This document shows, piece after piece, positions 16,817 through 25,269 of a stretch of DNA of 49,223 bases. Positions within the stretch are counted from its first letter, which is position 1. Every line of letters begins with the position of its first letter. The stretch covers positions 1-49,223 of the forward strand of contig JANYKG010000012.1 of the NCBI GenBank assembly GCA_025358205.1. The letters run 5' to 3'. Below the pieces are notes generated by a model. It had not been told where the DNA came from. It worked only from the letters and a program-made list of their open reading frames with translations, and did not search any database. The DNA is from Armatimonadota bacterium. GTDB taxonomy: Bacteria; Armatimonadota; UBA5829; DTJY01. A program made the translations under genes and the position numbers.

Positions 16817-17848
16817 ATGGGTTTTCGTTTCTGGAGAAGAATGAAGATTGCTCCTGGGCTTACGCTCAACCTGAGCAAGTCCGGTCCATCTCTCTCAGTT
16901 GGGCGGAGGGGAGCCAAGTTCACGGTCGGGCCTAGGGGGACGCGAGCCACTGTCGGTATCCCTGGCACAGGGCTGTTCTACACCGTGGCAGGATCTACGG
17001 GGCGATCATCCAGCCGCAGGGTTTCCACACCGCAAAATGCTATTCCACCGCCCACCAGCCTGGACATGGGTTTTCTCCAACGGATGGTAACCCCACCGGA
17101 AGAACAGGATTTCGTCGCAGGATGCCGGGAGTTGGCTGCTCGAAACAAGGATGCCGCACTGTCGCATCTAGCGAACGCTCTCCACCTCGCCGATTCCGCA
17201 TTCATGGCCGGGATACTCGCACTCTCCAAACAATCTTTCCGTGAAGCGGAGACGTACCTGAAAGCGGCGATTCAAAACGGTCAGAGCCTTGGTACGCTTT
17301 TTGCGAAATACGGGGTTTCGTCCTCAGTCGAGTTGGCCATAACGCATGACGTAATCGCTCATCTAGTCCCGTGCGTGAAGAGTGCCACTCTTGCATTGGT
17401 GGAGATATACCAGCGAGAACAGCGATTGCAAGAGGCTTCAACTGCCCTTCAGACCCTGTACAGGCTTGATGGTTCTGACCCTGTCGTCCGCCTGTCAATC
17501 GCTGAGATCTTCATGGAGACCAGGACAAACGACGCGAATGCATGTCAGAAGGTGGTTCAGTTGTGCGAAGGGATAGAGAACGACTCCGAGGTTCATGCGG
17601 CCTTGTTGCTTTACAAAGCGAAGGCCCTTCGGGGTCTCAAGATGCAGTCCGCGGCGTTGGATGTGCTAAGCCAAACTCTGCGCCGTACGAAGGACCGCTC
17701 CGATGAACTGCTGCGGTCACTCCGATACGAGCGTGCCCTGGTGTATGAGGACTTAGGTCAGCCTGCCCGTGCCCGCGCCGACCTGGAAAAGATATATGCG
17801 GAGGCACCTGATTACGAGGACGTAGCACATAGGCTAGGGTTGCGCTGA
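16817..17848 (+). CDS. DUF4236 domain protein with TPR-like C-terminal region
   Basis: A 343-residue protein. Residues 1-57 match DUF4236 (GFRFWRRMKIAPGLTLNLSK, then paired Gly-rich strands PRGTRATVGIPGTGLFY). A short linker follows, then a helical region of about 240 residues with TPR-type helix pairs, for example AALLLYKAKALRGLKMQSAA and YERALVYEDLGQPARARADL. No signal peptide or membrane segment. AAGGAAGG sits shortly before ATG. DUF4236 proteins are widespread with no proven function; TPR repeats suggest protein-protein scaffolding. It stands alone between a terminator and a convergent ion channel gene. Confidence 0.8.
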   Translation: MGFRFWRRMKIAPGLTLNLSKSGPSLSVGRRGAKFTVGPRGTRATVGIPGTGLFYTVAGSTGRSSSRRVSTPQNAIPPPTSLDMGFLQRMVTPPEEQDFVAGCRELAARNKDAALSHLANALHLADSAFMAGILALSKQSFREAETYLKAAIQNGQSLGTLFAKYGVSSSVELAITHDVIAHLVPCVKSATLALVEIYQREQRLQEASTALQTLYRLDGSDPVVRLSIAEIFMETRTNDANACQKVVQLCEGIENDSEVHAALLLYKAKALRGLKMQSAALDVLSQTLRRTKDRSDELLRSLRYERALVYEDLGQPARARADLEKIYAEAPDYEDVAHRLGLR

Positions 17849-17879
17849 TCTGATTTCTGCGTCGGCGATGGTTGTCATC

Positions 17880-18707
17880 CTATCCGTTCCTTGATGCTTC
17901 ATTAGCCGCATCGATTGTCTCTCCGCAGTGAGGGCAGACGAAATCCTTTTTGTGTTTGCTCTGCATCTCTGCCATGAAACCCGATGCGAGAATCGCTGTT
18001 GGCATGGCGAACAGCGCAACACCAAGCAGTGCGACTAGTGCGGCTAAGAATCTGCCTGAGGGGGTGATAGGGTAAATGTCACCGTAGCCAACTGTGGAGA
18101 GTGTCATCACAGCCCACCACATGGCATGAGGGATACTTGCAAAGGCTTTTGGCTGCGCTTCATGCTCAGCAAAATACACAAGACTTGAAGCGATTGTCAC
18201 AAGAATAAACACTACTATGGCGGTGACTGCGAACTCGTTGCGTTTGGCCTTTATGACCCGCCCGAACATCTGAAGCGCGTCAGAATGCCTGCCGAGTTTG
18301 AGTACACGGAATATCCTTGTTAGGCGGACAGCCCTAATGAAACGCAGGTCGATGTGGAAAACTAATGGGAAGTAGAACGGTAGTATCGCCACCAGGTCGA
18401 TAAGTACCATCGGACTTGTCGCATACTTCAACCGTCCGATGACTGGATGTTTCCATTGCTCATCTTCAACGCAACTCCATATCCGCAGCAGGTACTCGAC
18501 AGTGAAGATCGCAACCGATACTACCTCAAATCCATATAGAATGCGTGAATACTGCTGCCAGATAGAATCAATGCTGTCGACCATGACTGCCAGTATGTTC
18601 AGTGCGATCAGAACAACGATGAACCACTGGATGAAATGTGTTATTCTCTTGCGGTGGGACTGAGCTTCGAGTGACTCATGAACGTGCTTTCGGATGTCAT
18701 TGAACAT
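17880..18707 (-). CDS. Voltage-gated potassium channel (Kv-like, 6 TM)
   Basis: A 275-residue inner-membrane channel subunit, presumably tetrameric. It has six membrane segments; S4 carries Arg at every third position (RFIRAVRLTRIFRVLK), the voltage sensor. The pore helix and filter read MTLSTVGYGD, where TVGYGD is the K+ selectivity signature. After S6 a short tail ends in a CPHCGE motif, an incomplete zinc-ribbon-like knuckle. Start choice: the frame is open to 18776, but GGAG lies 8 nt before ATG 18707 (MFNDIRKHVHES), and the upstream extension has no site. It lies 115 nt downstream of the alpha/beta hydrolase gene on the same strand and probably has its own promoter. Confidence 0.92.
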   Translation of the reverse strand: MFNDIRKHVHESLEAQSHRKRITHFIQWFIVVLIALNILAVMVDSIDSIWQQYSRILYGFEVVSVAIFTVEYLLRIWSCVEDEQWKHPVIGRLKYATSPMVLIDLVAILPFYFPLVFHIDLRFIRAVRLTRIFRVLKLGRHSDALQMFGRVIKAKRNEFAVTAIVVFILVTIASSLVYFAEHEAQPKAFASIPHAMWWAVMTLSTVGYGDIYPITPSGRFLAALVALLGVALFAMPTAILASGFMAEMQSKHKKDFVCPHCGETIDAANEASRNG

Positions 18708-18821
18708 TCTGTGTACTCCATTGGTTAGCCGCGGCATACTACCTGCGCCGGCATGATAGTGATAACCAGAAAACACATTGGGCGAATATAGAAAACAAAC
18801 GTCTACCTGTGTACACTTACG

Positions 18822-19619
18822 CTATAGTGATGCTATCTCCTGCCTGGCGACCTCGAAGAACGTTTCTCGCGCGTTCTTCTCTGACCACGGTTCGTGTCCG
18901 CACTGTTCCAGGATGATTGTCTTGGGAACGATGCCGATCCTCGCGAGGGGCTCCATGACGCCTGCGAGGGGATGAGGGTCGTAGTCGCCGTGGATGACGA
19001 GGACTGGGCAGGTGATGCCCTCGCCCATGAGCAGCATCTCACCGCTCTTCCTCAAAACCTTGGCGTCGCTCCAGACACTGACGTGAACCTTTGGCATGAA
19101 CTCCAGCGGTTCCGGGTCAGGTTCGTGGGGCAGGGGATCGAAGTGGTCGCACTTCTCGGTGATCTCGCCGAGACGCGCAAGGATGCCGCGCTGGTTCTCG
19201 TCGGTGAGGGTGTTGAGCCGAGCCATGATCTCCTCGGCCTCCGCGCGGTTCTCCGGGGCGACACGGCTCATTCTGATATCCTTGATCTGTTGGGTGTACT
19301 CCTCTTCCAAGACCCCGCTCCCGATCATGATGAGTTTTCTCACCATTTCGGGATGGTGGCCGGTGAACATGTACGCGAGCATCGCACCCCAGGAATGGCC
19401 GATAAGCACGATCGGAAGTTCCGCATTGGCCAGCAACTGCTCTCTCAGTTCCTCGATCTGTCCATCAACCGTAAGCGCGGTCTGGATGGGTTCCAAGACG
19501 CCAGTATCCTTGCCGAGTTCACGCGCAACCGGCGCGGCACTGCCAGCCGCCCCAGGCCCACCGTGGAGAACGGCGATGCCGAAGGGGCCGTTACCATAGG
19601 AACGCACTGTGCCCGTCAT
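18822..19619 (-). CDS. Alpha/beta hydrolase, proline iminopeptidase-like
   Basis: A 265-residue cytoplasmic alpha/beta-hydrolase. The oxyanion motif HGGPG is at residues 19-23, the nucleophile elbow GHSWG near 94-98, an acidic residue in VIHGDYDPHPL, and the likely catalytic His in ILEQCGHEPWSEK near the end. HGGPG plus GHSWG is typical of the prolyl aminopeptidase (S33) group, though many members act on other amides or esters. Its ATG overlaps the stop of the upstream secreted hydrolase by 4 nt (ATGA), so translation is coupled. Confidence 0.88.
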   Translation of the reverse strand: MTGTVRSYGNGPFGIAVLHGGPGAAGSAAPVARELGKDTGVLEPIQTALTVDGQIEELREQLLANAELPIVLIGHSWGAMLAYMFTGHHPEMVRKLIMIGSGVLEEEYTQQIKDIRMSRVAPENRAEAEEIMARLNTLTDENQRGILARLGEITEKCDHFDPLPHEPDPEPLEFMPKVHVSVWSDAKVLRKSGEMLLMGEGITCPVLVIHGDYDPHPLAGVMEPLARIGIVPKTIILEQCGHEPWSEKNARETFFEVARQEIASL

Positions 19620-21367
19620 GGCTGCTCCTTTGGATAGAACGGCTTCTCAATCGGCCCTTCGTTGGAGAGCAAGGGCGCGAGGATCTGGTCCTTCAGGATG
19701 TCGGAGATGTCGCGGATCTGGCCGTCGAGCAGGCAGACGCGCTTGATGAGCCTGATTCCGTGGCTGTAGTCCACATACCAGTCCATGTGAACCGTCGTCA
19801 GCGGTTGGATGGGTGTGCCGTCCAGCTTGTGCCAGCCGTATATCGCCACTCGGTGTGGGCGTTCGTAGAGGCGGTTTGTTATCACCACGTCCTTCTTCTG
19901 CCCGGCGACCAGTAAACCCAGTTTCTTGCCCTTCCGCTGCTCCTCGATGATCTGGTTGTGCTGGATGAACGTGCCGACCGCGTCTCGGTTTTCCGTGAGT
20001 GGTCTCGGCTCCAGCTTCACGGCGGCCTGCTTGTATATCTCGTCCACCATCTTGGTCGTCGGCAGGGTGCAGTTGAACAGATCGGCGATAGGTTGGGCGG
20101 TCATCGGCGTGATGTCCAGCCGCACGAAATCCCGGTCGGAGCCGACTGAGAGATAGTCGGGCATAGCGTAGAAGACAAGCGTGCGGTTCCTCCCGTTGGC
20201 ATCGGTCCCGGTCACCTTCACGGGAACGAACTTGTGCAAGAAGCTTGGTATGTTACCGAGTTTCATCTGCTCTAGGATTGGCGCTTCCCGTTTCTCCCTG
20301 GGCAGATCGGCGATGCTCTGCATGAACCGCAATCCGCCTATCGCTCGCTTCGGTCTGATCGGTAGGGGATCCACGGACACCGGCGATGGCTGGATGAACT
20401 GATCGTATGCCACCGGTCCGCCGAATGTGCCCCACTTGGTTTCGAGTGGCGTGCCAAGTGTGAGCGCCTCCAGACAGCCGTTCATCTCGCCGACCAGCCG
20501 CGTGTGCAGAATTTTGTTCAGCGGATTTCGATGGATGAAGAAGACGGCCTGACTGCCGAGCATGTCGTAGCGATTCATTGGGCCGTATTCAGTGCGCTTG
20601 ACAGGCATGTCCTTCTCAAAACGGTCGAGCATGCGATGAGTCGCGCGGAAAGTCCCACCGGTGGGTCCTACCACCCGCTTGCCGTCAAGCTCAATCGCCC
20701 GGTCGTCGTAGGCAATCACTACGAGCCGGCGCTTGGAGTCGCCCCTCAGCCATGCGATCAGCTTGTCGCCGTGATGTTGCTCGTCGTCGTAGGAGTAGTT
20801 TGAGTCCAGGTGGGCGATGCGTCTGACCCAAGACGGCAGTTCGTCATAGGCGTTGATGAAGCCGGTGATGAAGCTCCCGCCGCCGCTGTGGCCTGTGATT
20901 ACGGCTTCCACAGTCTTGCCGGGATACAGCTTCATCTGTGACTCGACGATTTCCTTGATGAGCGACGAGGCATCGGGGTGGTTGCCGCGCCATGACGGCC
21001 AGCTCAAACCCTGAGCTTCAAGGACAATCAGCACGTAGTTGCGCTTGGCGTCAATGCTCCTCAGCTTGCGGGTCTGCGCGGCGATGTGCTGGATATCGTA
21101 GCGCCAGTCCATGTCCGGGGACATCCGACAGCCGAGAGTGTGCTCAGCGGTGTTGCCGTTTGGCGTGGCGAAGAAGATCACCGTCGTCGGCTTCTTGGCG
21201 TCGATGTCGAAAAGCGTGTTGGCAATCATACGAACGCCTTCGGGCGTCTTCATCTCGCGTGTCTGCTCGCCAAACCACGGACTCTTAGCGAAACCGGGCA
21301 GCAGACCGGCTTGCGCGGCCACGATTGTCGAACAAAGCATGAGCATTACGATGATAGTCCTTTGCAT
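19616..21367 (-). CDS. Secreted alpha/beta-hydrolase-fold protein
   Basis: A 583-residue exported protein. Signal peptide residues 1-20 (MQRTIIVMLMLCSTIVAAQA). The N-terminal half contains TTVIFFATPNGNTAEHTLGC and the nucleophile elbow ITGHSGGGSF, with LVVIAYDDRAIEL as a possible acid region; this fits an alpha/beta-hydrolase related to secreted esterases. The C-terminal third is beta-rich and not recognised. The frame extends to 21469 but that part overlaps the upstream gene; ATG 21367 comes one nt after the Gfo/Idh stop, with AAGGTG nearby. The three-gene order (TAT-exported oxidoreductase, secreted hydrolase, cytoplasmic hydrolase) suggests stepwise processing of one external substrate, unknown. 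Confidence 0.8.
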   Translation of the reverse strand: MQRTIIVMLMLCSTIVAAQAGLLPGFAKSPWFGEQTREMKTPEGVRMIANTLFDIDAKKPTTVIFFATPNGNTAEHTLGCRMSPDMDWRYDIQHIAAQTRKLRSIDAKRNYVLIVLEAQGLSWPSWRGNHPDASSLIKEIVESQMKLYPGKTVEAVITGHSGGGSFITGFINAYDELPSWVRRIAHLDSNYSYDDEQHHGDKLIAWLRGDSKRRLVVIAYDDRAIELDGKRVVGPTGGTFRATHRMLDRFEKDMPVKRTEYGPMNRYDMLGSQAVFFIHRNPLNKILHTRLVGEMNGCLEALTLGTPLETKWGTFGGPVAYDQFIQPSPVSVDPLPIRPKRAIGGLRFMQSIADLPREKREAPILEQMKLGNIPSFLHKFVPVKVTGTDANGRNRTLVFYAMPDYLSVGSDRDFVRLDITPMTAQPIADLFNCTLPTTKMVDEIYKQAAVKLEPRPLTENRDAVGTFIQHNQIIEEQRKGKKLGLLVAGQKKDVVITNRLYERPHRVAIYGWHKLDGTPIQPLTTVHMDWYVDYSHGIRLIKRVCLLDGQIRDISDILKDQILAPLLSNEGPIEKPFYPKEQP

Positions 21368-21368
21368 A

Positions 21369-22622
21369 TTACACCTTGGGATCGAACAGCGGGATCTTGA
21401 GCTGCTTGCCGCCCTGGAGCGCGGACTGCTGGGCGATGATCCCCGGCACAGTGAATGCCAGCGCCTCATAAATGTTGACAGCGGGCTGTCGTTCGTTCAC
21501 CAGCGCGTCAATGAACTCATGCGTGATGAACGTATGCGAGCCTTGGTGTCCGCTGTCATGTCTCAGCGGTTCCGGCAACATGTCGGTCTGCCAGTAGTTC
21601 GGGAGCGTGATTTGTTCAAAGGGTGAGAGCTTCCGCTCAAACCCTGCGTCGTCCTTCTCCATCTGCTCGCCGCTCCGAACAACTACCGCGCCCAGGCCGT
21701 TGGGGTGAGGGTCATACAAGCTGGTCTTGCTGCCGAGCCATTGGCCTCGCTCGCATCCCCGCAAAGCGCCATTCCAGTTCACCGAAACGCGGAACGAATG
21801 GCCCTTGTCCGTGTGGAACATCGCAGTCGAGCCTGTGAACGGGTTCTTGTACACATTGTCCTTGAAGTACACGCTGCCGTCACTCCAGCCGGTGCAGACG
21901 ACGGTCTTCAACCGCTCCTTCGTGACTCCGACCAGATATGAGGTGCAGTGGGTTGGGTAGTTCATCGGGGCAAGGCCGTAACGCCAGGTGCGTTTTCCAT
22001 CTTCGATGTACAGGACATCCAGGCCGGGATGCTGGTACTCCGCCTCCGTGAAGAATATCTCGCCGAACTTGCCGTCCTTGTGCCACTGCCGGGCGGTGAT
22101 GACAGACGGGTGCCAGTAGCTGGTCTCCGCCATCATGTAGCTCATACCGGTGCGCTTGACGGTATCCAGCAGCTCTTCCGCCTCATCCACGGTCATGCAG
22201 GCGGGCACGGCTGAGATCACGTGCTTGCCTTCTTTCATCGCCAACACGGCATGACGAACATGATCGGGCGCTCCGGTGAACACGCCAACTGCGTCTATGT
22301 TCTTATCCAGTATCAACTTTTCGAGGGATTCGTAGGACTTATTGCATCTGTAGGCATCTTTCAGCGCCTGGCGTCGCTCTGGGCGCAGGTCGCTGACAGC
22401 TTCCACGATGCAGTTGGGATCCTCGTGCCACTGAAAGGACGTGCCAAAACGCCCGCCGACTATACCGATTCTGATCTTCTTGTCCGTATTCATTGTTGAC
22501 CCCTTCGTCTGTGTGCTCAGTATGTTTGGCGCCAGCGCGACACCTGCCAGCGTCATGCCGCTCTTCTTGAGGAATTGCCGCCTGGACCGGTTGAACATAC
22601 CGCTGTCATGCTCGTCTGTCAT
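21369..22622 (-). CDS. TAT-exported Gfo/Idh/MocA-family oxidoreductase
   Basis: A 417-residue protein that starts with a twin-arginine signal (SRRQFLKKSGMTLAGVALAP), then the Rossmann motif IGIVGGRFG near residue 52. The middle contains the family's cofactor and substrate region (VISAVPACMTVDEAEELL). TAT export fits a cofactor-loaded enzyme folded before transport, as known for glucose-fructose oxidoreductase relatives. Note ISAVPACMT replaces the usual EKPxA, so the conserved catalytic Lys is missing at that site. GGAGG lies 9 nt before ATG 22622. It leads the hydrolase operon and is divergent from the beta-lactamase-fold gene. Confidence 0.88.
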   Translation of the reverse strand: MTDEHDSGMFNRSRRQFLKKSGMTLAGVALAPNILSTQTKGSTMNTDKKIRIGIVGGRFGTSFQWHEDPNCIVEAVSDLRPERRQALKDAYRCNKSYESLEKLILDKNIDAVGVFTGAPDHVRHAVLAMKEGKHVISAVPACMTVDEAEELLDTVKRTGMSYMMAETSYWHPSVITARQWHKDGKFGEIFFTEAEYQHPGLDVLYIEDGKRTWRYGLAPMNYPTHCTSYLVGVTKERLKTVVCTGWSDGSVYFKDNVYKNPFTGSTAMFHTDKGHSFRVSVNWNGALRGCERGQWLGSKTSLYDPHPNGLGAVVVRSGEQMEKDDAGFERKLSPFEQITLPNYWQTDMLPEPLRHDSGHQGSHTFITHEFIDALVNERQPAVNIYEALAFTVPGIIAQQSALQGGKQLKIPLFDPKV

Positions 22623-22679
22623 TTCAGATTGCCTCCATTGGTATCAGAAACCACACAGCAGGTTTCGTCTGTCCGTAGC

Positions 22680-22708
22680 GCCAATCCTTCTTTTGACAGA
22701 GGATTGGC
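22680..22708. promoter_or_regulatory. Inverted repeat, possible operator between divergent genes
   Basis: GCCAATCC (22680-22687) and GGATTGGC (22701-22708) form a perfect 8-bp inverted repeat with a 13-nt spacer, 21 bp centre to centre or about two helical turns. A consensus TTGACA (22693-22698, plus strand) lies in the spacer. It sits in the 225-bp gap between the divergent Gfo/Idh and beta-lactamase-fold genes. No strong -10 was found for the TTGACA. Confidence 0.45.
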
Positions 22709-22847
22709 ATTCGTTATCGTCGAAGTGCTTATCAACAATGGATTGAGAAGGAATCGCCGATGAGGCTTATCACACCGCAGGTAGCGGCGCTGTCAGTCTC
22801 ACGGCGATGGGAAGGAAACTGCTCTGCAGTTTCGGAGGAGTACAGGA

Positions 22848-24068
22848 GTGCGTGTTACGAAGTTGAGTATTCGCTTATTGGTCTGTCTGTCAGTGTTGTG
22901 CTGCGCGGTCTCCGCGTGGGCAACCCCCGTTCTTGATTCGAAGTCTGAGCAGGCGATTGATGATATTGTCAGCCAGTCAATTGCCAAGCACGCAACACCG
23001 TGCTGTTGTGTAGTCGTTGGCACAAAGGATAAGATACTCTTCGCAAAGGCATACGGTCGCTACACATATGACGCCGATTCTCCGGTGGTCTCTCTGGACA
23101 CCATGTTTGACATGGCATCGTGCTCGAAGGCGGTTGGGACGACATCCGCGCTGGCGTTTCTTCTTCAGGACGGCAAGCTGAAGCTCGACGATCCGGTATC
23201 GAAATACCTTCCATCGTGGAATAGGGATGACAAGCGGACGGTGACGCTCAAGAACCTGGCTACCCATACGTCCGGGCTTCCGGCGTATACGAGCGCGGAA
23301 AAGGCCGAGGTGGCGCGTAAACCCTGGATGACTCATGCCGACGGGTTGATCAATTACATAGCAGACCTTCCACTCGCGTACAAGACGAATGAGGGCTACG
23401 TCTACGCGTGTCTCAACTTCCTGACTCTGGCGCGTGTTAATGAAGAGGTCGCAGGCATATCCCAAGAGAAGCTTCTGCGCGAGAGGTTGTTTGGGCCATT
23501 GGGAATGAAGAACAGCGGGTACTACCTGAGCCACAAGCAGAAGCTACTCTGCGCGCCGACGATTGGCGGGAAGAACTTCAGGCAGGGCAGCGTGCATGAT
23601 CCGCTAGCAAACTACTATCGCGACGGGTACCACACCCCTGGAAATGCCGGGCTATTCACCACCGCGAACGACCTCTCGAAGTACTGTAGGATGGTACTCT
23701 CGGATGGTCAGTGGGACGGCAAGCAGATTTTCACGCCGGAAACCATTGATCTGTTCTCGACCAACTACCAGCCTGGAACCCTGAAGTCAGTGCATGGGAT
23801 AGGGTGGGGCATCATCAGGCGATCCTCCTACGCGACCTCGCTGAACGTTGGCCCGAAGAAGGCATGCATCAGCCACTCGGGTTACACGGGAACCTACATC
23901 CTTATGGACCGGTTAGCGGGCGCATTCATGATCGTCCTGACGAACTCTGTCTATCCCGACGACACCAGCCCCGGCGCAGGGATTAGCCGAGTTGTGCGGA
24001 CCGTGATGCTGGAGACGGACCCGATCTATAAGGATGTTCTGGTGGCTGATAAGGCGAAAAAGCCTTGA
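22848..24068 (+). CDS. Secreted serine hydrolase of the beta-lactamase (class C)/PBP4 fold
   Basis: A 406-residue exported protein. Signal peptide MRVTKLSIRLLVCLSVLCCAVSA, shown here only by its ends (MRVTK...AVSA). The SxxK motif is Ser91-Cys-Ser-Lys94 in DMASCSKAVGTT. The third motif (KTG in lactamases) appears as HSGYTGT. The second motif, normally YxN, reads Tyr186-Ala-Cys188, so Asn is replaced by Cys. Family members are D-Ala-D-Ala peptidases, esterases or beta-lactamase relatives; true beta-lactamase activity is doubtful. GTG 22848 has GGAGG 9 nt upstream. The stop overlaps the TTG start of the MFS gene by 4 nt. Confidence 0.88.
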   Translation: MRVTKLSIRLLVCLSVLCCAVSAWATPVLDSKSEQAIDDIVSQSIAKHATPCCCVVVGTKDKILFAKAYGRYTYDADSPVVSLDTMFDMASCSKAVGTTSALAFLLQDGKLKLDDPVSKYLPSWNRDDKRTVTLKNLATHTSGLPAYTSAEKAEVARKPWMTHADGLINYIADLPLAYKTNEGYVYACLNFLTLARVNEEVAGISQEKLLRERLFGPLGMKNSGYYLSHKQKLLCAPTIGGKNFRQGSVHDPLANYYRDGYHTPGNAGLFTTANDLSKYCRMVLSDGQWDGKQIFTPETIDLFSTNYQPGTLKSVHGIGWGIIRRSSYATSLNVGPKKACISHSGYTGTYILMDRLAGAFMIVLTNSVYPDDTSPGAGISRVVRTVMLETDPIYKDVLVADKAKKP

Positions 24069-25240
24069 GCGAGGCAGAGTGTCGCGCACCTGTTGTCGCG
24101 AAGTCGAGCGCTTCGCTGATATCCACGGTTCTTGGCGTGGGCTTTGTGTCGGGTCTCATACCTGCCGGGCTTCTGCCTGCCAATGTTCTCAACATCGAGC
24201 ATGCCTACCGCCTGTCCCATAGTGAGATGGGGCGCATCGTGGGGATGGCAATGCTGATCGGTGGAGGGATAGGCGGTGTAACAGGCGGATGGGTCTGCGG
24301 CAAGATCGGGGCGGTGCGCACGGTGACGATTGCGCTCTTCATGGCCGCGCTGTCGCTGGAAGGCACTGGGCAGGCTTCCAGTCTGGCAGGCACCATCGGA
24401 GGGCTGGCCGGGTTCTTCTTCTCGATAGGGTTTCTCGGCGCTTCCAACGTGCTGGCGACCGTTATGATGCCGAATCGTCAGCGCGGTTTGTCGCTCCTTC
24501 ACGGCGTGGTCGGATTGGGCAAACTTGTAGGTCCGGCTATCGCCTCGCTGTTCCTATACGGTGCGTGGCGACAGGGGTTCGTGGTCGCGGGATTGGTTCC
24601 GCTAGCGGTAGGGTTGCCGGCGGTGTTCCTTCTTAGAGTGCCTGAGATCAAGTCCATAGGCCAAACTCATGCGAGCGCCGGGCGTCCCACGCGCAAATTC
24701 TGGCTGGCGCTCCTGATGTTTGGTCTCATCACAGGTAGTGAGTTGACTGTGGCGCTCTGGACTCCAGCGTATGCCCAGACTGCGAGGGGATTCTCTGCTG
24801 CACAGGGGAACATGCTGCTGGCGACGTTTTCGGTAGGGTATGTATCGGGGCGGTTCATCATGGGGATCATCTCCAAGTGGCTAAGCGCAAGGCAGACGAT
24901 AGCCGTGTGTGGTGTCCTGCTGCTCAGCGCTATTCCGGCGGTGCTGGTGACGCCCTACTATGCGGCGGCTGCTCTCTTTGTCGTCTTCGGACTTAGTTTC
25001 AGTGCCATTTGGCCCAGCTATTTTGCTCATATTAGCCATGAATTCCCCGATCATCTTGCAATGATGGGCGGCGCTTCTATTCTGACCGGGCACCTTGGAT
25101 TTGCCATATGTTCTTCGATCAGTGGCCGCATCGCCGAATTCAGTCTGGCCTACGCGCTTCTGTTCGGAGCGGTGACCATGGCCGCATTCGTGGCGCTGTT
25201 CTTCATCACGCCCATCGGTAGACCTATCAGCCCGAATTGA
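24065..25240 (+). CDS. Major facilitator superfamily transporter
   Basis: A 391-residue inner-membrane protein with about 12 hydrophobic segments in two halves joined by a basic loop near residues 200-215 (SAGRPTRKF). The TM2-TM3 loop WVCGKIGAVRTV is a degenerate MFS signature. The start TTG at 24065 overlaps the upstream TGA, so translation is coupled to the serine hydrolase. Substrate cannot be told; the pairing with a D-Ala peptidase-like hydrolase suggests uptake of a peptide, amino acid or sugar released outside, as an inference. Confidence 0.88.
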   Translation: MSEAECRAPVVAKSSASLISTVLGVGFVSGLIPAGLLPANVLNIEHAYRLSHSEMGRIVGMAMLIGGGIGGVTGGWVCGKIGAVRTVTIALFMAALSLEGTGQASSLAGTIGGLAGFFFSIGFLGASNVLATVMMPNRQRGLSLLHGVVGLGKLVGPAIASLFLYGAWRQGFVVAGLVPLAVGLPAVFLLRVPEIKSIGQTHASAGRPTRKFWLALLMFGLITGSELTVALWTPAYAQTARGFSAAQGNMLLATFSVGYVSGRFIMGIISKWLSARQTIAVCGVLLLSAIPAVLVTPYYAAAALFVVFGLSFSAIWPSYFAHISHEFPDHLAMMGGASILTGHLGFAICSSISGRIAEFSLAYALLFGAVTMAAFVALFFITPIGRPISPN

Positions 25241-25269
25241 CATTGCTCTACTTATGAAAGAGGAATATT

